A stretch of DNA of 35,430 nucleotides from Lachnospiraceae bacterium. Lineage in GTDB: Bacteria; Bacillota_A; Clostridia; Lachnospirales; Lachnospiraceae. A program made the translations under genes and the position numbers. This document shows positions 24,833 to 33,342 of the stretch, piece by piece. Where the stretch lies: assembly GCA_009911175.1 (NCBI GenBank), contig QXWX01000027.1, forward strand, positions 1 to 35,430, in the 5' to 3' direction. The stretch's first letter is position 1; each line of letters starts with the position of its first letter. Below the pieces are notes generated by a model. The model was not told the DNA's origin. It made no database searches and saw nothing but the letters and a program-made list of their open reading frames with translations.

Positions 24833-26176
24833 TTACCCGCGGCCCATTTTTTCTATAAATTCAATATCAATATCCCCTGACACAAAATCCGGATGGTGCA
24901 GGATCTCATACTGATAATCCACATTGGTATCAATCCCTTCGATGATCACCTCGCCCAATGCGCTGCGCATTTTTCGAATCGCTTCCTTCCGGTTCTTAGC
25001 ATGAACAATCAGCTTGGCAAGCATGGAGTCATAATAAGGCGGCACCGTATATCCGGAATAGATTGCGGCATCAATCCGCACGCCTTTTCCGCCGGGAAGA
25101 TACATATCCGTGATGGTTCCCGGAGACGGACGGAAGTTCTTCTCTGGATCCTCCGCATTGATCCGGCATTCTATGGCATGGCCGGTGATCCGCACATCCT
25201 GTTGGGTGTAGCTTAACCGCCTGCCGTCCGCAATCCGGATCTGCTCCTTCACCAGGTCAATCCCGGTGACCCACTCTGTCACCGGATGCTCCACCTGGAT
25301 TCGAGTATTCATTTCCATAAAATAAAACTGATTGTTTTTCTCCAATAAAAACTCTACCGTTCCGGCGTTGGTATAGCCTGCCGCCTTTGCCGCCCTCACT
25401 GCGGCTTCCCCCATCCGCGCGCGAAGGTCCTCAGACAGAGCCGCGGAAGGCGCTTCCTCAATCATCTTCTGGTGGTTTCTCTGGACTGAGCAGTCCCGCT
25501 CGCCCAGATGGATCGTATTTCCATATTGATCCGCCAGGATCTGAAATTCAATGTGACGGGGATGCTGTACATAGTGCTCCAGGTACATGGTCCCGTCCCC
25601 GAATGCCATCTGCGCCTCTTTCTGGGCGGTTTTGAAGCTGGCCTCAAATTCCTCCGGAGTCTCAGCCACACGCATTCCCTTGCCGCCGCCTCCAAGGGCT
25701 GCCTTCACGATCACCGGATAACCGATCTCCCGCGCGAGCTCCGCCCCCGCTTCCGCGTCCGTAAGCGGCTCCGTACTGCCCGGCACCACCGGCACGCCTG
25801 CGGCGATCATGGTATTTCGGGCTTCCTGCTTATTTCCCAGCTTCCGGATGGTCTCAGACCTGGGCCCGATAAATGTAATATTACATTGTTCGCACAATTC
25901 GGCAAACCGGCTGTTTTCCGAAAGGAACCCAAAACCCGGATGAATTGCGTCCGCCCCGGAAACAATGGTAGCGCTGATGATCTGCTCCATGCTCAGATAG
26001 CTTGCGGCTGATGGAGCGGGACCGATACAGATGGCTTCATCCGCAAGCTGGGTATGCAGCGCCTCCCGGTCCGCTTCCGAAAACACCGCCACCGTTTCAA
26101 TCCCCATTTCCCGGCACGCGCGGATGATCCGCACCGCGATCTCTCCCCGGTTGGCAATCAATACTTTTCCTGTCAT
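24833..26176 (-). CDS. accC: Acetyl-CoA carboxylase biotin carboxylase subunit
   Basis: ATP-dependent carboxylation of the biotin on AccB. The 447-aa protein is full length: the N-terminal domain begins VLIANRGEIAVRIIRACREMG (positions continuous over 21 residues, about 5-25), the glycine-rich ATP-grasp loop is AALGGGGKGMR, the catalytic core holds FMEMNTRIQVEHPVTE and RINAEDP, and the C-terminal domain closes the active site. ATG 26176 lies 9 nt after the fabZ stop, so the two are tightly coupled. Confidence 0.98.
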   Translation of the reverse strand: MTGKVLIANRGEIAVRIIRACREMGIETVAVFSEADREALHTQLADEAICIGPAPSAASYLSMEQIISATIVSGADAIHPGFGFLSENSRFAELCEQCNITFIGPRSETIRKLGNKQEARNTMIAAGVPVVPGSTEPLTDAEAGAELAREIGYPVIVKAALGGGGKGMRVAETPEEFEASFKTAQKEAQMAFGDGTMYLEHYVQHPRHIEFQILADQYGNTIHLGERDCSVQRNHQKMIEEAPSAALSEDLRARMGEAAVRAAKAAGYTNAGTVEFLLEKNNQFYFMEMNTRIQVEHPVTEWVTGIDLVKEQIRIADGRRLSYTQQDVRITGHAIECRINAEDPEKNFRPSPGTITDMYLPGGKGVRIDAAIYSGYTVPPYYDSMLAKLIVHAKNRKEAIRKMRSALGEVIIEGIDTNVDYQYEILHHPDFVSGDIDIEFIEKMGRG

Positions 26177-26185
26177 AGTCTCTCC

Positions 26186-26614
26186 TTACCCTACCATAAA
26201 TGTAAGCTCCGCGCTGGCAACCACCTTGCCGTCCACCGTCGCCACCGCGTCTCCAACACCGTATGGGCCTCTTTGTTTGATGATCTTCGTCTCCAGTCTC
26301 AGCTTATCCCCGGGACGTACCATCCCCTTGAACCGACATTTCTGAATGCCTCCGAAAAATGCGATCTTGCCTTTATGCTCCGGCATGCTCAAGATTGCCA
26401 CCGCACCCACCTGAGCCAGCGCTTCCACGATCAGCACGCCCGGCATAACCGGCTCTCCCGGAAAATGCCCCGCAAAAAAATCCTCCCGGTATGTGACACA
26501 TTTATAACCGACGGCGTACTGCCCCGGCTCGTAATCTTCAATTTGATCCACCAGCAGAAACGGATGCCTGTGCGGGATGATCTCCATGATCTGCTTTGTA
26601 TCCAGACTGTTCAT
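26186..26614 (-). CDS. fabZ: 3-hydroxyacyl-ACP dehydratase FabZ
   Basis: Hot-dog-fold dehydratase of the elongation cycle, making trans-2-enoyl-ACP. The 142-aa protein has [15 protein letters not shown], the active-site His50 in [15 protein letters not shown] and Glu64 in LIVEALAQ. It is the only dehydratase in the cluster; no FabA is present, which bears on how unsaturated fatty acids are made. It lies between accB and accC as in streptococci. Confidence 0.97.
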   Translation of the reverse strand: MNSLDTKQIMEIIPHRHPFLLVDQIEDYEPGQYAVGYKCVTYREDFFAGHFPGEPVMPGVLIVEALAQVGAVAILSMPEHKGKIAFFGGIQKCRFKGMVRPGDKLRLETKIIKQRGPYGVGDAVATVDGKVVASAELTFMVG

Positions 26615-26669
26615 ATTCTTCCTCTTCCCTTCTCTTGCTCCTGCATCTTCCTTAGGGACCGATGCGTTC

Positions 26670-27152
26670 CTACCTGATCACGAACAGCGGCTGCCCGTAT
26701 TCCACAGCCTTTCCGTTCTCCGCCAGGATCTTCACGACCTCTCCGCTGAACTCACTTTCAATCTCGTTCATCAGCTTCATGGCCTCCACGATTGCCAGCA
26801 CCTGTCCTTTTTCTACCCGGTCCCCTACCTTTACATAAGGCGCGGAGTCCTCTGCGGGAGCCGCATAAAATGTTCCTACCAGGGGAGAGGTTACGATCTG
26901 CCCCGCTTCCTCCTCAGCCGAACTCCCCGCCGGAGCCGCCTCTTTTACTTCTGTTTCAGCAGCAGGGACTGCAGGCTCCTTTTCTATTCTCACAGCAGGT
27001 TCCGGTCTGCCGGAAGGAACCGCTGTCAGATCCACGGTTCCTTCTGCCGCTTTTTTCATGGAAATCTTGACTCCTCCCTCTTCATACTTGAATTCCGTCA
27101 GAGACGAGACGGATACAGCGTCTACCAATTGCAATACCTGTTCAAACTTCAT
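26670..27152 (-). CDS. accB: Biotin carboxyl carrier protein
   Basis: Swinging-arm subunit of acetyl-CoA carboxylase. Of 160 aa, the first 35 or so form an N-terminal helical/beta part ([13 protein letters not shown]), then an Ala/Pro/Glu-rich flexible linker (about 40-85) and the biotinyl domain (86-160). The biotin-accepting Lys126 is in VEAMKLMNE, and [14 protein letters not shown] is the usual domain opening. It is 65 nt downstream of fabF. Confidence 0.97.
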   Translation of the reverse strand: MKFEQVLQLVDAVSVSSLTEFKYEEGGVKISMKKAAEGTVDLTAVPSGRPEPAVRIEKEPAVPAAETEVKEAAPAGSSAEEEAGQIVTSPLVGTFYAAPAEDSAPYVKVGDRVEKGQVLAIVEAMKLMNEIESEFSGEVVKILAENGKAVEYGQPLFVIR

Positions 27153-27217
27153 GATTTGTCACCTCATATTCTATCCATGCCTTTGCCTGCAGAGCTGTTC
27201 CGCAGGCAGATCGGCTT

Positions 27218-28459
27218 CTACATTTCGCTGTATTTTTTCAAGACCAGCGTAGCATTATGGCCACCGAATCCAAGGGAATTGGTCATACAGATGTTTACTT
27301 CCTTCTCCACCGGCGCTCCGACCGCGTAATTCAGGTCGCATTCCTCGCCTGCCTCTGACGTTCCCACGGTCTGGTGGATGAAACCATCCTGCATGGTCTT
27401 CACGCAGACTACAAACTCCACACCCCCGGCCGCGCCCAGCAGATGCCCGATCATGGATTTGGTAGAGTTGACGACCGTCTGATGCGCTGCCTCTCCCATA
27501 GCGTACTTGATGGCCCGGGTCTCATACAGGTCATTGTAAAAGGTACTGGTCCCGTGGGCATTGATGTAGTCCACCTCCTCAGGAGACACCCCGGCCTCCT
27601 GCATCGCCAGCTTCATCGCCGTGCCTGCGCCTTCGCCGTCCTCCGCAGGGGAAGTGATGTGATAAGCATCCCCTGTGCAGCCGTATCCCGCCAGCTCCGC
27701 ATAGATATGCGCGCCGCGGCGTTTCGCGTGCTCCAGCTCTTCGAGCACCACGATCCCGGCGCCCTCGCCCAGGACGAATCCATTTCTATCCTTATCAAAT
27801 GGAATCGACGCGCGGAGCGGATCCTCGGTTTTCGACAGCGCCGTCAGACCGGTAAAGCCTGCTACCCCGGTGGGGCAGATACAGCTTTCCGTACCGCCTG
27901 CCAGCATGATATCCGCGTCGCCGTACTGGATGGCCCTAAGCGCGTCTCCGATGCAGTTGGTCCCGGTCGCGCATGCCGTCACTACATTCGTACATTTTCC
28001 CTTCAGCCCAAGCTGGATCGACACATTTCCTGCCGCCATGTTGGAGATCATCATGGGCACCATCAGCGGATTCACCCGGGAAGGGCCTTTTTCCACGATC
28101 CGGGTGTAGTTATCCTCCACCGTTTTCAGGCTGCCGATCCCGGAACCGATGATCACTCCGGCGCGGTACGGATCCTCCTGTGCCAGGTCGATCCCCGCAT
28201 CCGCAAAGGCTTCCTTAGCCGCAGCAACCGCATACTGTGAAAAAAGCTCCATCCGCTTTGCGGATTTAAAATCCAGCCGTTCTTTTGCCGCAAAGCCCTT
28301 GACCTCTGCCGCGATCCTTACTTCATATCCGGACGCGTCGAATTTTGTGATCGGGCCGATCCCGACCCTGCCCTCTCTGATGCCGTTCCAGAATTCTTCT
28401 ACCGTATTCCCGATGGGAGTCACCGCTCCCAGTCCGGTTACTGCTACTCTTCTTTTCAT
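27218..28459 (-). CDS. fabF: 3-oxoacyl-ACP synthase II
   Basis: Elongating condensing enzyme joining malonyl-ACP to acyl-ACP. I start at ATG 28459 (MKRRVAVTGLG) with AAGGAG upstream; the frame extends 20 codons into the structured repeat region. The 413-aa protein has the thiolase-fold triad Cys163 (VTACATG), His302 (NAHGTST) and His339 (MIGHLLGAAG). No separate FabB is visible. It is separated from fabG by 414 nt, far more than any other gap in the cluster, all of it filled by the repeats at 28509-28873. Confidence 0.98.
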   Translation of the reverse strand: MKRRVAVTGLGAVTPIGNTVEEFWNGIREGRVGIGPITKFDASGYEVRIAAEVKGFAAKERLDFKSAKRMELFSQYAVAAAKEAFADAGIDLAQEDPYRAGVIIGSGIGSLKTVEDNYTRIVEKGPSRVNPLMVPMMISNMAAGNVSIQLGLKGKCTNVVTACATGTNCIGDALRAIQYGDADIMLAGGTESCICPTGVAGFTGLTALSKTEDPLRASIPFDKDRNGFVLGEGAGIVVLEELEHAKRRGAHIYAELAGYGCTGDAYHITSPAEDGEGAGTAMKLAMQEAGVSPEEVDYINAHGTSTFYNDLYETRAIKYAMGEAAHQTVVNSTKSMIGHLLGAAGGVEFVVCVKTMQDGFIHQTVGTSEAGEECDLNYAVGAPVEKEVNICMTNSLGFGGHNATLVLKKYSEM

Positions 28460-28508
28460 TGCCTTCTCCTTTATCATTACAGAACTTTTTCCAACTGACT
28501 CATTCAGC

Positions 28509-28682
28509 CACTTATCCATTCGCCAAAACCATGCTAACGCACTCTTGCGTCTGCTGACGCAGCAGCTTTTTGCTCATTAATAAGTGAGTTGCTGATTCGA
28601 CAGGTCATTTCCATTGCAATAAACTGTATGAAAATGACCTGTCGAACCGCAACCGCACAGCCGGGAAAATTTCCACCTGTAC
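28509..28682. repeat. Structured tandem element, unit 1
   Basis: Outer stem CACTTAT/ATAAGTG (28509-28515, 28580-28586) encloses two small hairpins (ACGCA/TGCGT; CTGCTG/CAGCAG). A perfect 15-bp stem begins TTCGACAGG and closes with CCTGTCGAA (28596-28610, 28632-28646) around a loop with CATTGCAATAAA. A further foldback CAACCG.../...CGGTTG lies at about 28650-28687. The loop and single-stranded words match unit 2 while the stems differ. Confidence 0.75.
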
Positions 28683-28709
28683 GGTTGGATGCTCTTTGAG
28701 CATCCAACC
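28683..28709. other. Perfect 12-bp hairpin between the two structured units
   Basis: GGTTGGATGCTC and GAGCATCCAACC pair perfectly around a 3-nt loop. No T-tract lies on either side, so it is not an obvious terminator. It may be the boundary hairpin of the structured element or a site of mRNA processing. Confidence 0.6.
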
Positions 28710-28710
28710 C

Positions 28711-28873
28711 ACCTCATTCATTCGTAAAATCCGTGCTTCGCACTTTTGTGCCTGCTAACGCAGTCACATTTTACTCATTCATGAGGTAGGCTGCTAATCC
28801 GAAGTCGCATTTTCATTGCAATAAATTGCATACAAATGTGATTTCGGATTGCAACCGTACAGGTGGAAAAATT
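28711..28873. repeat. Structured tandem element, unit 2
   Basis: Same plan as unit 1, offset by about 200 nt. Outer stem ACCTCAT/ATGAGGT (28711-28717, 28781-28787) with small hairpins GTGC/GCAC and CTGC/GCAG; long stem AATCCGAA.../...TTCGGATT (28796-28812, 28834-28850), 17 bp with two wobble-compatible pairs, around the same CATTGCAATAAA loop. It ends with GCAACCGTACAG at the fabG stop. Confidence 0.75.
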
Positions 28874-29644
28874 TTACATCGCCATACCGCCGTCTACATG
28901 GAGCACCTGCCCGGTCATATATCTGGCGCTCTCAGATGCCAGAAAGAGAGCTGCCTCCGCAATATCCTCCGGCTCTCCGAATCTGCCTAGAGGAATCTGC
29001 GCCACCGCGCCTTCCTTTACTTTTTCGGAAAGGCCTTCCGTCATTTCCGTGTTGACAAATCCCGGCGCGATCGCATTGACCGTGATTCCCCGGCTGGCAA
29101 GCTCCCTGGCCGCAGATTTGGTCAGTCCGATGATCCCGGCCTTGGATGCGGAATAATTGGCCTGCCCTGCATTTCCCAGCACGCCGGAAACCGAAGAAAT
29201 ATTGATGATCCTGCCGCTTTTCTGCTTCAACATCTGCCTGGACGCAAACCGGATACAATGAAAGGTCCCTTTCAGGTTCGTATTCAATACCGCGTCATAA
29301 TCCTCTTCGCTCATCCGCATCAGCAATCCGTCCCGGGTAATCCCCGCGTTGTTCACCAAAATATCCAGCCGTCCGGTCTGCTCTGTCACCGCTTTCAAAA
29401 ATTCCTCACAGGCCCCGAAGTCCGCCACATTGCACTGATACAAATATGCGGTTCCTCCCTGTTCCTCGATCTCTGCTTTGACTGCCTCTGCCCGTTCCTT
29501 AGAGCCCTGGTAATTGATCACCACCGAAGCGCCTTCCGACGCGAGCTTAAGGGCAATCGCCCTGCCGATCCCACGGGACGCCCCGGTGACTACGGCCGTC
29601 TGGCCTGCCAGACGCCCGTTTTCATTTTTGTTTTTATTCTGCAT
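28874..29644 (-). CDS. fabG: 3-oxoacyl-ACP reductase
   Basis: NADPH-dependent short-chain dehydrogenase reducing 3-oxoacyl-ACP. I choose ATG 29644 (256 aa); an alternative GTG at 29674 overlaps the fabD stop as GTGA and would add 10 residues. Cofactor motif TGASRGIG (residues 20-27), NNAG (98-101), catalytic Ser near 151 (NISSVSG), Tyr164 and Lys168 (YSASK), and APGFVNTEM are all present. Confidence 0.97.
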   Translation of the reverse strand: MQNKNKNENGRLAGQTAVVTGASRGIGRAIALKLASEGASVVINYQGSKERAEAVKAEIEEQGGTAYLYQCNVADFGACEEFLKAVTEQTGRLDILVNNAGITRDGLLMRMSEEDYDAVLNTNLKGTFHCIRFASRQMLKQKSGRIINISSVSGVLGNAGQANYSASKAGIIGLTKSAARELASRGITVNAIAPGFVNTEMTEGLSEKVKEGAVAQIPLGRFGEPEDIAEAALFLASESARYMTGQVLHVDGGMAM

Positions 29645-29670
29645 AAATCCTGCACCATCCTGTCTCTGTC

Positions 29671-30588
29671 TCACAGTTTTTCCTGATCCTCCCAGGCCGC
29701 GATATTGATGACCTTCGCATCCCGGCTGATCTTTTTTAAGAATCCTGCCAGCGTCCTGCCCGGCCCGATCTCGATAAAGGTCGTCACGCCGTCCGCGATC
29801 ATCCGCTCCATGCTCTGCTGCCAGCGCACGGAGGATGCCACCTGCTCCTTCAAGAGCTTCCTTGTGTCACCAATCTCCTTCACATATTCCGCCGTCACAT
29901 TGGTCACGTAGGGAATCCGAAGAGGCGACAGCTCGATCTCCTGAAGAACCTGTTCCAGCTTCTCCCCGGCTTCCTTCATCATCGGCGAATGGAACGGACC
30001 ACTGACCTTCAATGGCAGCACCCGTTTTGCCCCCGCTTCCAGAAGGACCTCCGATGCTTTTTCCACACCCTGCGCAAAGCCTGTGATGACGATCTGCCCC
30101 GGACAGTTATAGTTGGCGATATAAACGCCTTCCAGTCCGGCGATCGCAGCCTCGATCTGTTCCCCGGTCAGCCCAAGTACCGCCGACATGGCGCCTTGTC
30201 CATCCGGAACCGCGTTCTGCATGAAGATGCCCCGCTTCCTCACGGTGGTAACGGCATCCTCGATCCGCATCCCGCCGGCCGCCGCAATGGCGCAGTATTC
30301 TCCCAGGCTCAAGCCTGCCGTCACATCCGGCGCCGGAAGGACATCTCTTAGCGCCTCAGCCATTGCCAGACAGGTGGTCACAAGAGCTGCCTGAGTATAT
30401 TCTGTCTGGTCCAGCCGTTCATTTTCCTCAAAACACAAGGCCGCCATATCCAATCCCAGCAGCCGGGATGCTTCATCATAAATCTGTCTCGCAGCTGTAC
30501 TCTTCTCATAAAAGTCCTTTCCCATGCCGCACTTTTGCGCCCCCTGGCCCGGAAAGATCCACGCCGTTTTTCCTGTACTTCCACTCAT
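29671..30588 (-). CDS. fabD: Malonyl-CoA:ACP transacylase
   Basis: Loads malonyl groups onto ACP. The start is ATG 30588, 9 nt after AGGAGG; the frame is open upstream to 30657 across the fabK end. Of 305 aa, IFPGQGAQ lies near the N-terminus, the nucleophile Ser94 in [15 protein letters not shown] holds the catalytic His, and [11 protein letters not shown] closes the domain. Its stop lies 26 nt before the chosen fabG start. Confidence 0.97.
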   Translation of the reverse strand: MSGSTGKTAWIFPGQGAQKCGMGKDFYEKSTAARQIYDEASRLLGLDMAALCFEENERLDQTEYTQAALVTTCLAMAEALRDVLPAPDVTAGLSLGEYCAIAAAGGMRIEDAVTTVRKRGIFMQNAVPDGQGAMSAVLGLTGEQIEAAIAGLEGVYIANYNCPGQIVITGFAQGVEKASEVLLEAGAKRVLPLKVSGPFHSPMMKEAGEKLEQVLQEIELSPLRIPYVTNVTAEYVKEIGDTRKLLKEQVASSVRWQQSMERMIADGVTTFIEIGPGRTLAGFLKKISRDAKVINIAAWEDQEKL

Positions 30589-30646
30589 TCTTAAATTCCT
30601 CCTGAATCTGTAACCAATCTGCTTTGCATATGGATCGGATGCCCTG

Positions 30647-31570
30647 TTATTTTCCAAGCAGCGCTTCCGTCTCCCGCATCAGCTTTTGGATCAGCTCCTC
30701 GCAGCTCAGCTCTTCCTTCACCAGCCCGGCGATCTGCCCGGACATGACGCTTCCGCTCACCACGTCCCCTTCTACCACCGCCTTGCGGAGGCCGCCCAGG
30801 GTCAGCTTTTCCAGTTCCTCAAAGGAAGCGCCCTCCTGCTCTCTGCGGAGGTATTCCCTGGTCATCTGATTTCGAATCGCGCGTACCGGATGTCCTGTGG
30901 AACGCCCGGTCACGCGGGTATCAATATCCTTTGCCTTGATGATGCATTTCTTATAATTTTCATGCACCTGGGATTCTTTGGTCACTACAAAGCAGGTTCC
31001 CATCTGCACGCCCTGGGCCCCCAGCATAAACGCAGCCGCAATCCCTCTGCCGTCGGCAATTCCTCCTGCCGCCACGACCGGGATCTCCACCGCGTCCGCC
31101 ACCTGGGGAACCAGTGCCATGGTCGTACTCTCTCCGATGTGGCCGCCGGCTTCCATGCCTTCCGCCACCACCGCGTCCGCGCCGCAGCGCTCCATCCGCC
31201 GTGCCAGAGCTACGGAAGCCACAACCGGGATCACCTTGACTCCGGCTTCTTTCCACATGCTCATATACTTTTCCGGGGATCCCGCGCCGGTCGTCACGAC
31301 CTGCACGCCTTCCTCTACAATGATCTTCGCTACCTCATCCGCATAGGGACTCATCAGCATGATATTCACGCCGAAGGGCTTCCCGGTCAGCGCTTTTGCT
31401 TTGCGCACCTGCTCCCGCACCCACTCACCGGGGGCGCTTGCCGCCCCAATCAACCCCAGTCCGCCTGCCTCAGACACACCGGCGGCCAGATGATGCTCCG
31501 CAACCCATGCCATACCGCCCTGGATGATCGGATATTCTGTTCCTAAAAGTTCTGTCAGTCTTGTCTTCAT
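30647..31570 (-). CDS. fabK: Enoyl-ACP reductase II (FabK)
   Basis: FMN-dependent enoyl-ACP reductase completing each elongation cycle, the triclosan-insensitive alternative to FabI. The 307-aa barrel begins LLGTEYPIIQGGMAWVA and carries His144 in EGMEAGGHIGE, the position of the active-site His in streptococcal FabK. VVAAGGIADGRGIAAAFMLG binds FMN phosphate. It lacks the C-terminal cysteine cluster seen in the second family member of this operon. ATG 31570 follows GAGG. Confidence 0.96.
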   Translation of the reverse strand: MKTRLTELLGTEYPIIQGGMAWVAEHHLAAGVSEAGGLGLIGAASAPGEWVREQVRKAKALTGKPFGVNIMLMSPYADEVAKIIVEEGVQVVTTGAGSPEKYMSMWKEAGVKVIPVVASVALARRMERCGADAVVAEGMEAGGHIGESTTMALVPQVADAVEIPVVAAGGIADGRGIAAAFMLGAQGVQMGTCFVVTKESQVHENYKKCIIKAKDIDTRVTGRSTGHPVRAIRNQMTREYLRREQEGASFEELEKLTLGGLRKAVVEGDVVSGSVMSGQIAGLVKEELSCEELIQKLMRETEALLGK

Positions 31571-31671
31571 CGCTAAAACCTCTTTTTCCTTATTCCTGCA
31601 CCGAACAGCAATTTCTGTCTGCGTCTGTCCCGCACTGAACAGTTACGATTTCCGCTTATCTCTCTCAGTAT

Positions 31672-31896
31672 TTATTTATGCTCTTCAATATAAGCCTTTA
31701 CATCGCCGATGGTCTTAATCTGTTCCAGATCTTCTGTCGGAATCTTCACCTCAAACTTATCCTCCAGCTCCATGACCATCTCAAACAGATCCAGTGAATC
31801 CGCGTTCAGATCGTCTGAAAAAGAAGTTTCCTCCGTCAGGTCCTCTACGTTTGTTCCCAGTGTCTCAGCTACTAATTCCTTGATTTCTTCCAACAT
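31672..31896 (-). CDS. acpP: Acyl carrier protein
   Basis: Small acidic carrier of the growing acyl chain. I start at ATG 31896 (MLEEIKELV), giving 74 aa with AAAGGAAAG upstream; the frame opens nine codons earlier. Ser34 in NADSLDLFEM is the phosphopantetheine site. It is placed between fabH and fabK as in streptococci. Confidence 0.97.
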   Translation of the reverse strand: MLEEIKELVAETLGTNVEDLTEETSFSDDLNADSLDLFEMVMELEDKFEVKIPTEDLEQIKTIGDVKAYIEEHK

Positions 31897-32057
31897 AATT
31901 TTTCTTTCCTTTCCTGATTCCATTTCTGATTTTTATTTTCATAGTTCATTTATCTTCATGAAAGCATTGGCCTATAGTGCCATGCCGGCATGACTCTGGT
32001 ATGGGCTGTCCTTTTCTTTCGGATTGTCCTGATCCCAATCTCCTGTGCAGCAGACAG

Positions 32058-33119
32058 CTACCACTTCAATATAGCTGCCCCCCAGGACAATCCTGCCCCA
32101 AATCCGGCCAGTACAATGGTCTGTCCCGATTTCAGCCTTCCGTCCCGGTTCATTTCATCCAGCAGGATCGGAATGCTTGCCGAGGATGTATTGCCGTACT
32201 CCTCCAGGTTCATAGGAAATTTTTCTATCTCCGCATCCAGACGCTTTGCCACGGATTCCACGATCCGCCTGTTTGCCTGATGCAGTACAAAATAGTCGAT
32301 TTCCTCCGGCCCCATTCCACTGCTATCCAGCAGCTCCCGGATGACCTCCGGGACCCTTTTTACCGCAAAGCGGAAGACCTCCCGTCCATCCATGCGGATA
32401 AACTCTTCCGGATGGATGGATGCCTGGTCAACATGTGATTGTATAGGGAGAACTTCCGCCATATTCCCCTGCGGATCCTGGCCTGCCAGGGAAGCGGCCG
32501 GCTTCTGTCCCGCATTTTTTTCCTCAGCCCAGCCCTTCCGGTGGCGGCTCATCAGGGTCAGCGCAGGTCCTGCCGCCCCGTCTGAATGCATTACCGGAGA
32601 AGGAAGCTCTCCCGGCTCCGCTCTCAGCACGGCAGCCCCGGCGCCGTCTCCGAACAGGATACAGGTCCCCCGATCCTTCCAGTTCACCATATTGGACAGG
32701 CTTTCGGAACCGATCAGCAGGGCGGTCCTGCATAAGCCTGCCGCGATATACGCCTGTGCCGTATTATACGCAAACAAAAATCCAGTGCAGGCCGCGTTCA
32801 GGTCGAAGCAGGCCGCGTGGACCGCTCCCAGCTCCTTCTGCACTTCACAGGCCGCGCAGGGAAGCAGCACTTCCGAGGTAAATGTACACACGATCAACAG
32901 ATCAATCTCTTCGGGCTGTACATTTCCATTCTCCAATGCCCGCCTTGCGGCCTCCGCCGCCATGGATACCGTTGTCTCTTCCTCAATGATATGCCTCCTT
33001 GCCACTCCCGTCCGCTCCCGGATCCAGGCATCGCTGGTGTCTACCATCTGAGATAAAGCATCATTGTCCAGAATATGACCCGGCACGCAGGAGCCGGTTC
33101 CGCATATCTTTCCTCTCAT
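32058..33119 (-). CDS. fabH: 3-oxoacyl-ACP synthase III, with an inserted loop
   Basis: Initiating condensing enzyme joining acetyl- or acyl-CoA to malonyl-ACP; first gene of the cluster. The catalytic triad is Cys111 (NAACTGF), His280 (LHQANRRI) and Asn310 (GNTSSASIP). At 353 aa it is some 30 residues longer than usual: residues about 193-236, after LMSRH, form a Gly/Ala/Gln-rich insertion before HPEEFIRMDGREVF. The insertion is away from the catalytic motifs and may be a surface loop. The promoter and FabT-type operator lie just upstream. Confidence 0.97.
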   Translation of the reverse strand: MRGKICGTGSCVPGHILDNDALSQMVDTSDAWIRERTGVARRHIIEEETTVSMAAEAARRALENGNVQPEEIDLLIVCTFTSEVLLPCAACEVQKELGAVHAACFDLNAACTGFLFAYNTAQAYIAAGLCRTALLIGSESLSNMVNWKDRGTCILFGDGAGAAVLRAEPGELPSPVMHSDGAAGPALTLMSRHRKGWAEEKNAGQKPAASLAGQDPQGNMAEVLPIQSHVDQASIHPEEFIRMDGREVFRFAVKRVPEVIRELLDSSGMGPEEIDYFVLHQANRRIVESVAKRLDAEIEKFPMNLEEYGNTSSASIPILLDEMNRDGRLKSGQTIVLAGFGAGLSWGAAILKW

Positions 33120-33175
33120 CTGTCTTCTCCATTTTTCAAATATCTTTTAGTTCAAATTATTTTATTTTAAAATGT

Positions 33176-33188
33176 TTTGATCATCAAA
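33176..33188. promoter_or_regulatory. FabT-type operator overlapping the fab promoter
   Basis: A perfect 13-bp palindrome, TTTGATGATCAAA on the minus strand, centred at 33182. It starts at the last base of the -10 box and covers the expected transcription start, the ideal place for a repressor. It matches the TTTGATnATCAAA core reported for streptococcal FabT sites (family knowledge). Half-sites of the form ATTTGAA recur further downstream at about 33135-33160. Confidence 0.8.
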
Positions 33189-33216
33189 GTATATACGCAT
33201 ATATGACACTTGTCAA
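33188..33216 (-). promoter_or_regulatory. Promoter of the fab cluster
   Basis: On the minus strand -35 TTGACA (33211-33216), 17-bp spacer, -10 TATACT (33188-33193): close to consensus. It is the only clear promoter seen for the whole fabH-to-fabT cluster and is overlapped by the palindromic operator. Confidence 0.85.
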
Positions 33217-33270
33217 TACCCAAAATGAAAAAAGCCTCGAACGAGACTCTAACGCAATCATAAATACTCC

Positions 33271-33299
33271 TTGAACGCCCATAATATTTGTGATATTGT
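33271..33299 (+). promoter_or_regulatory. Promoter of the plus-strand lipoprotein gene
   Basis: -35 TTGAAC (33271-33276), 17-bp spacer and -10 TATTGT (33294-33299), about 44 nt before the start codon. It diverges from the fab promoter. Confidence 0.6.
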
Positions 33300-33342
33300 A
33301 TCCTTGAAAATAAAATTATTATTTAATGGGAGGAACCAGGAA

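Larger units (their letters stand above)
28460..28873. other. 414-nt non-coding gap inside the fab operon
   Basis: The fabG-fabF gap is made up of two tandem units of a structured element and a strong hairpin between them. The unit nearer fabG abuts the fabG stop codon; the other ends close to the fabF ribosome site. No T-tract follows the hairpins, so read-through transcription is likely. Confidence 0.7.

Noticed and set aside
28497..28873. Possible CRISPR-like or tandem-spacer array
   Set aside because: Only two units with a 200-nt period, variable stems and no regular short repeats or unique spacers.
27374..31546. Long plus-strand frames opposite fabF (27374-28240) and fabK (30686-31546)
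   Set aside because: Fully antisense to well-defined fab genes and lacking coding signals.
31981..31992. 12-bp palindrome CATGCCGGCATG between fabH and acpP
   Set aside because: No T-tract, no resemblance to the FabT site and no second copy; it may be chance.
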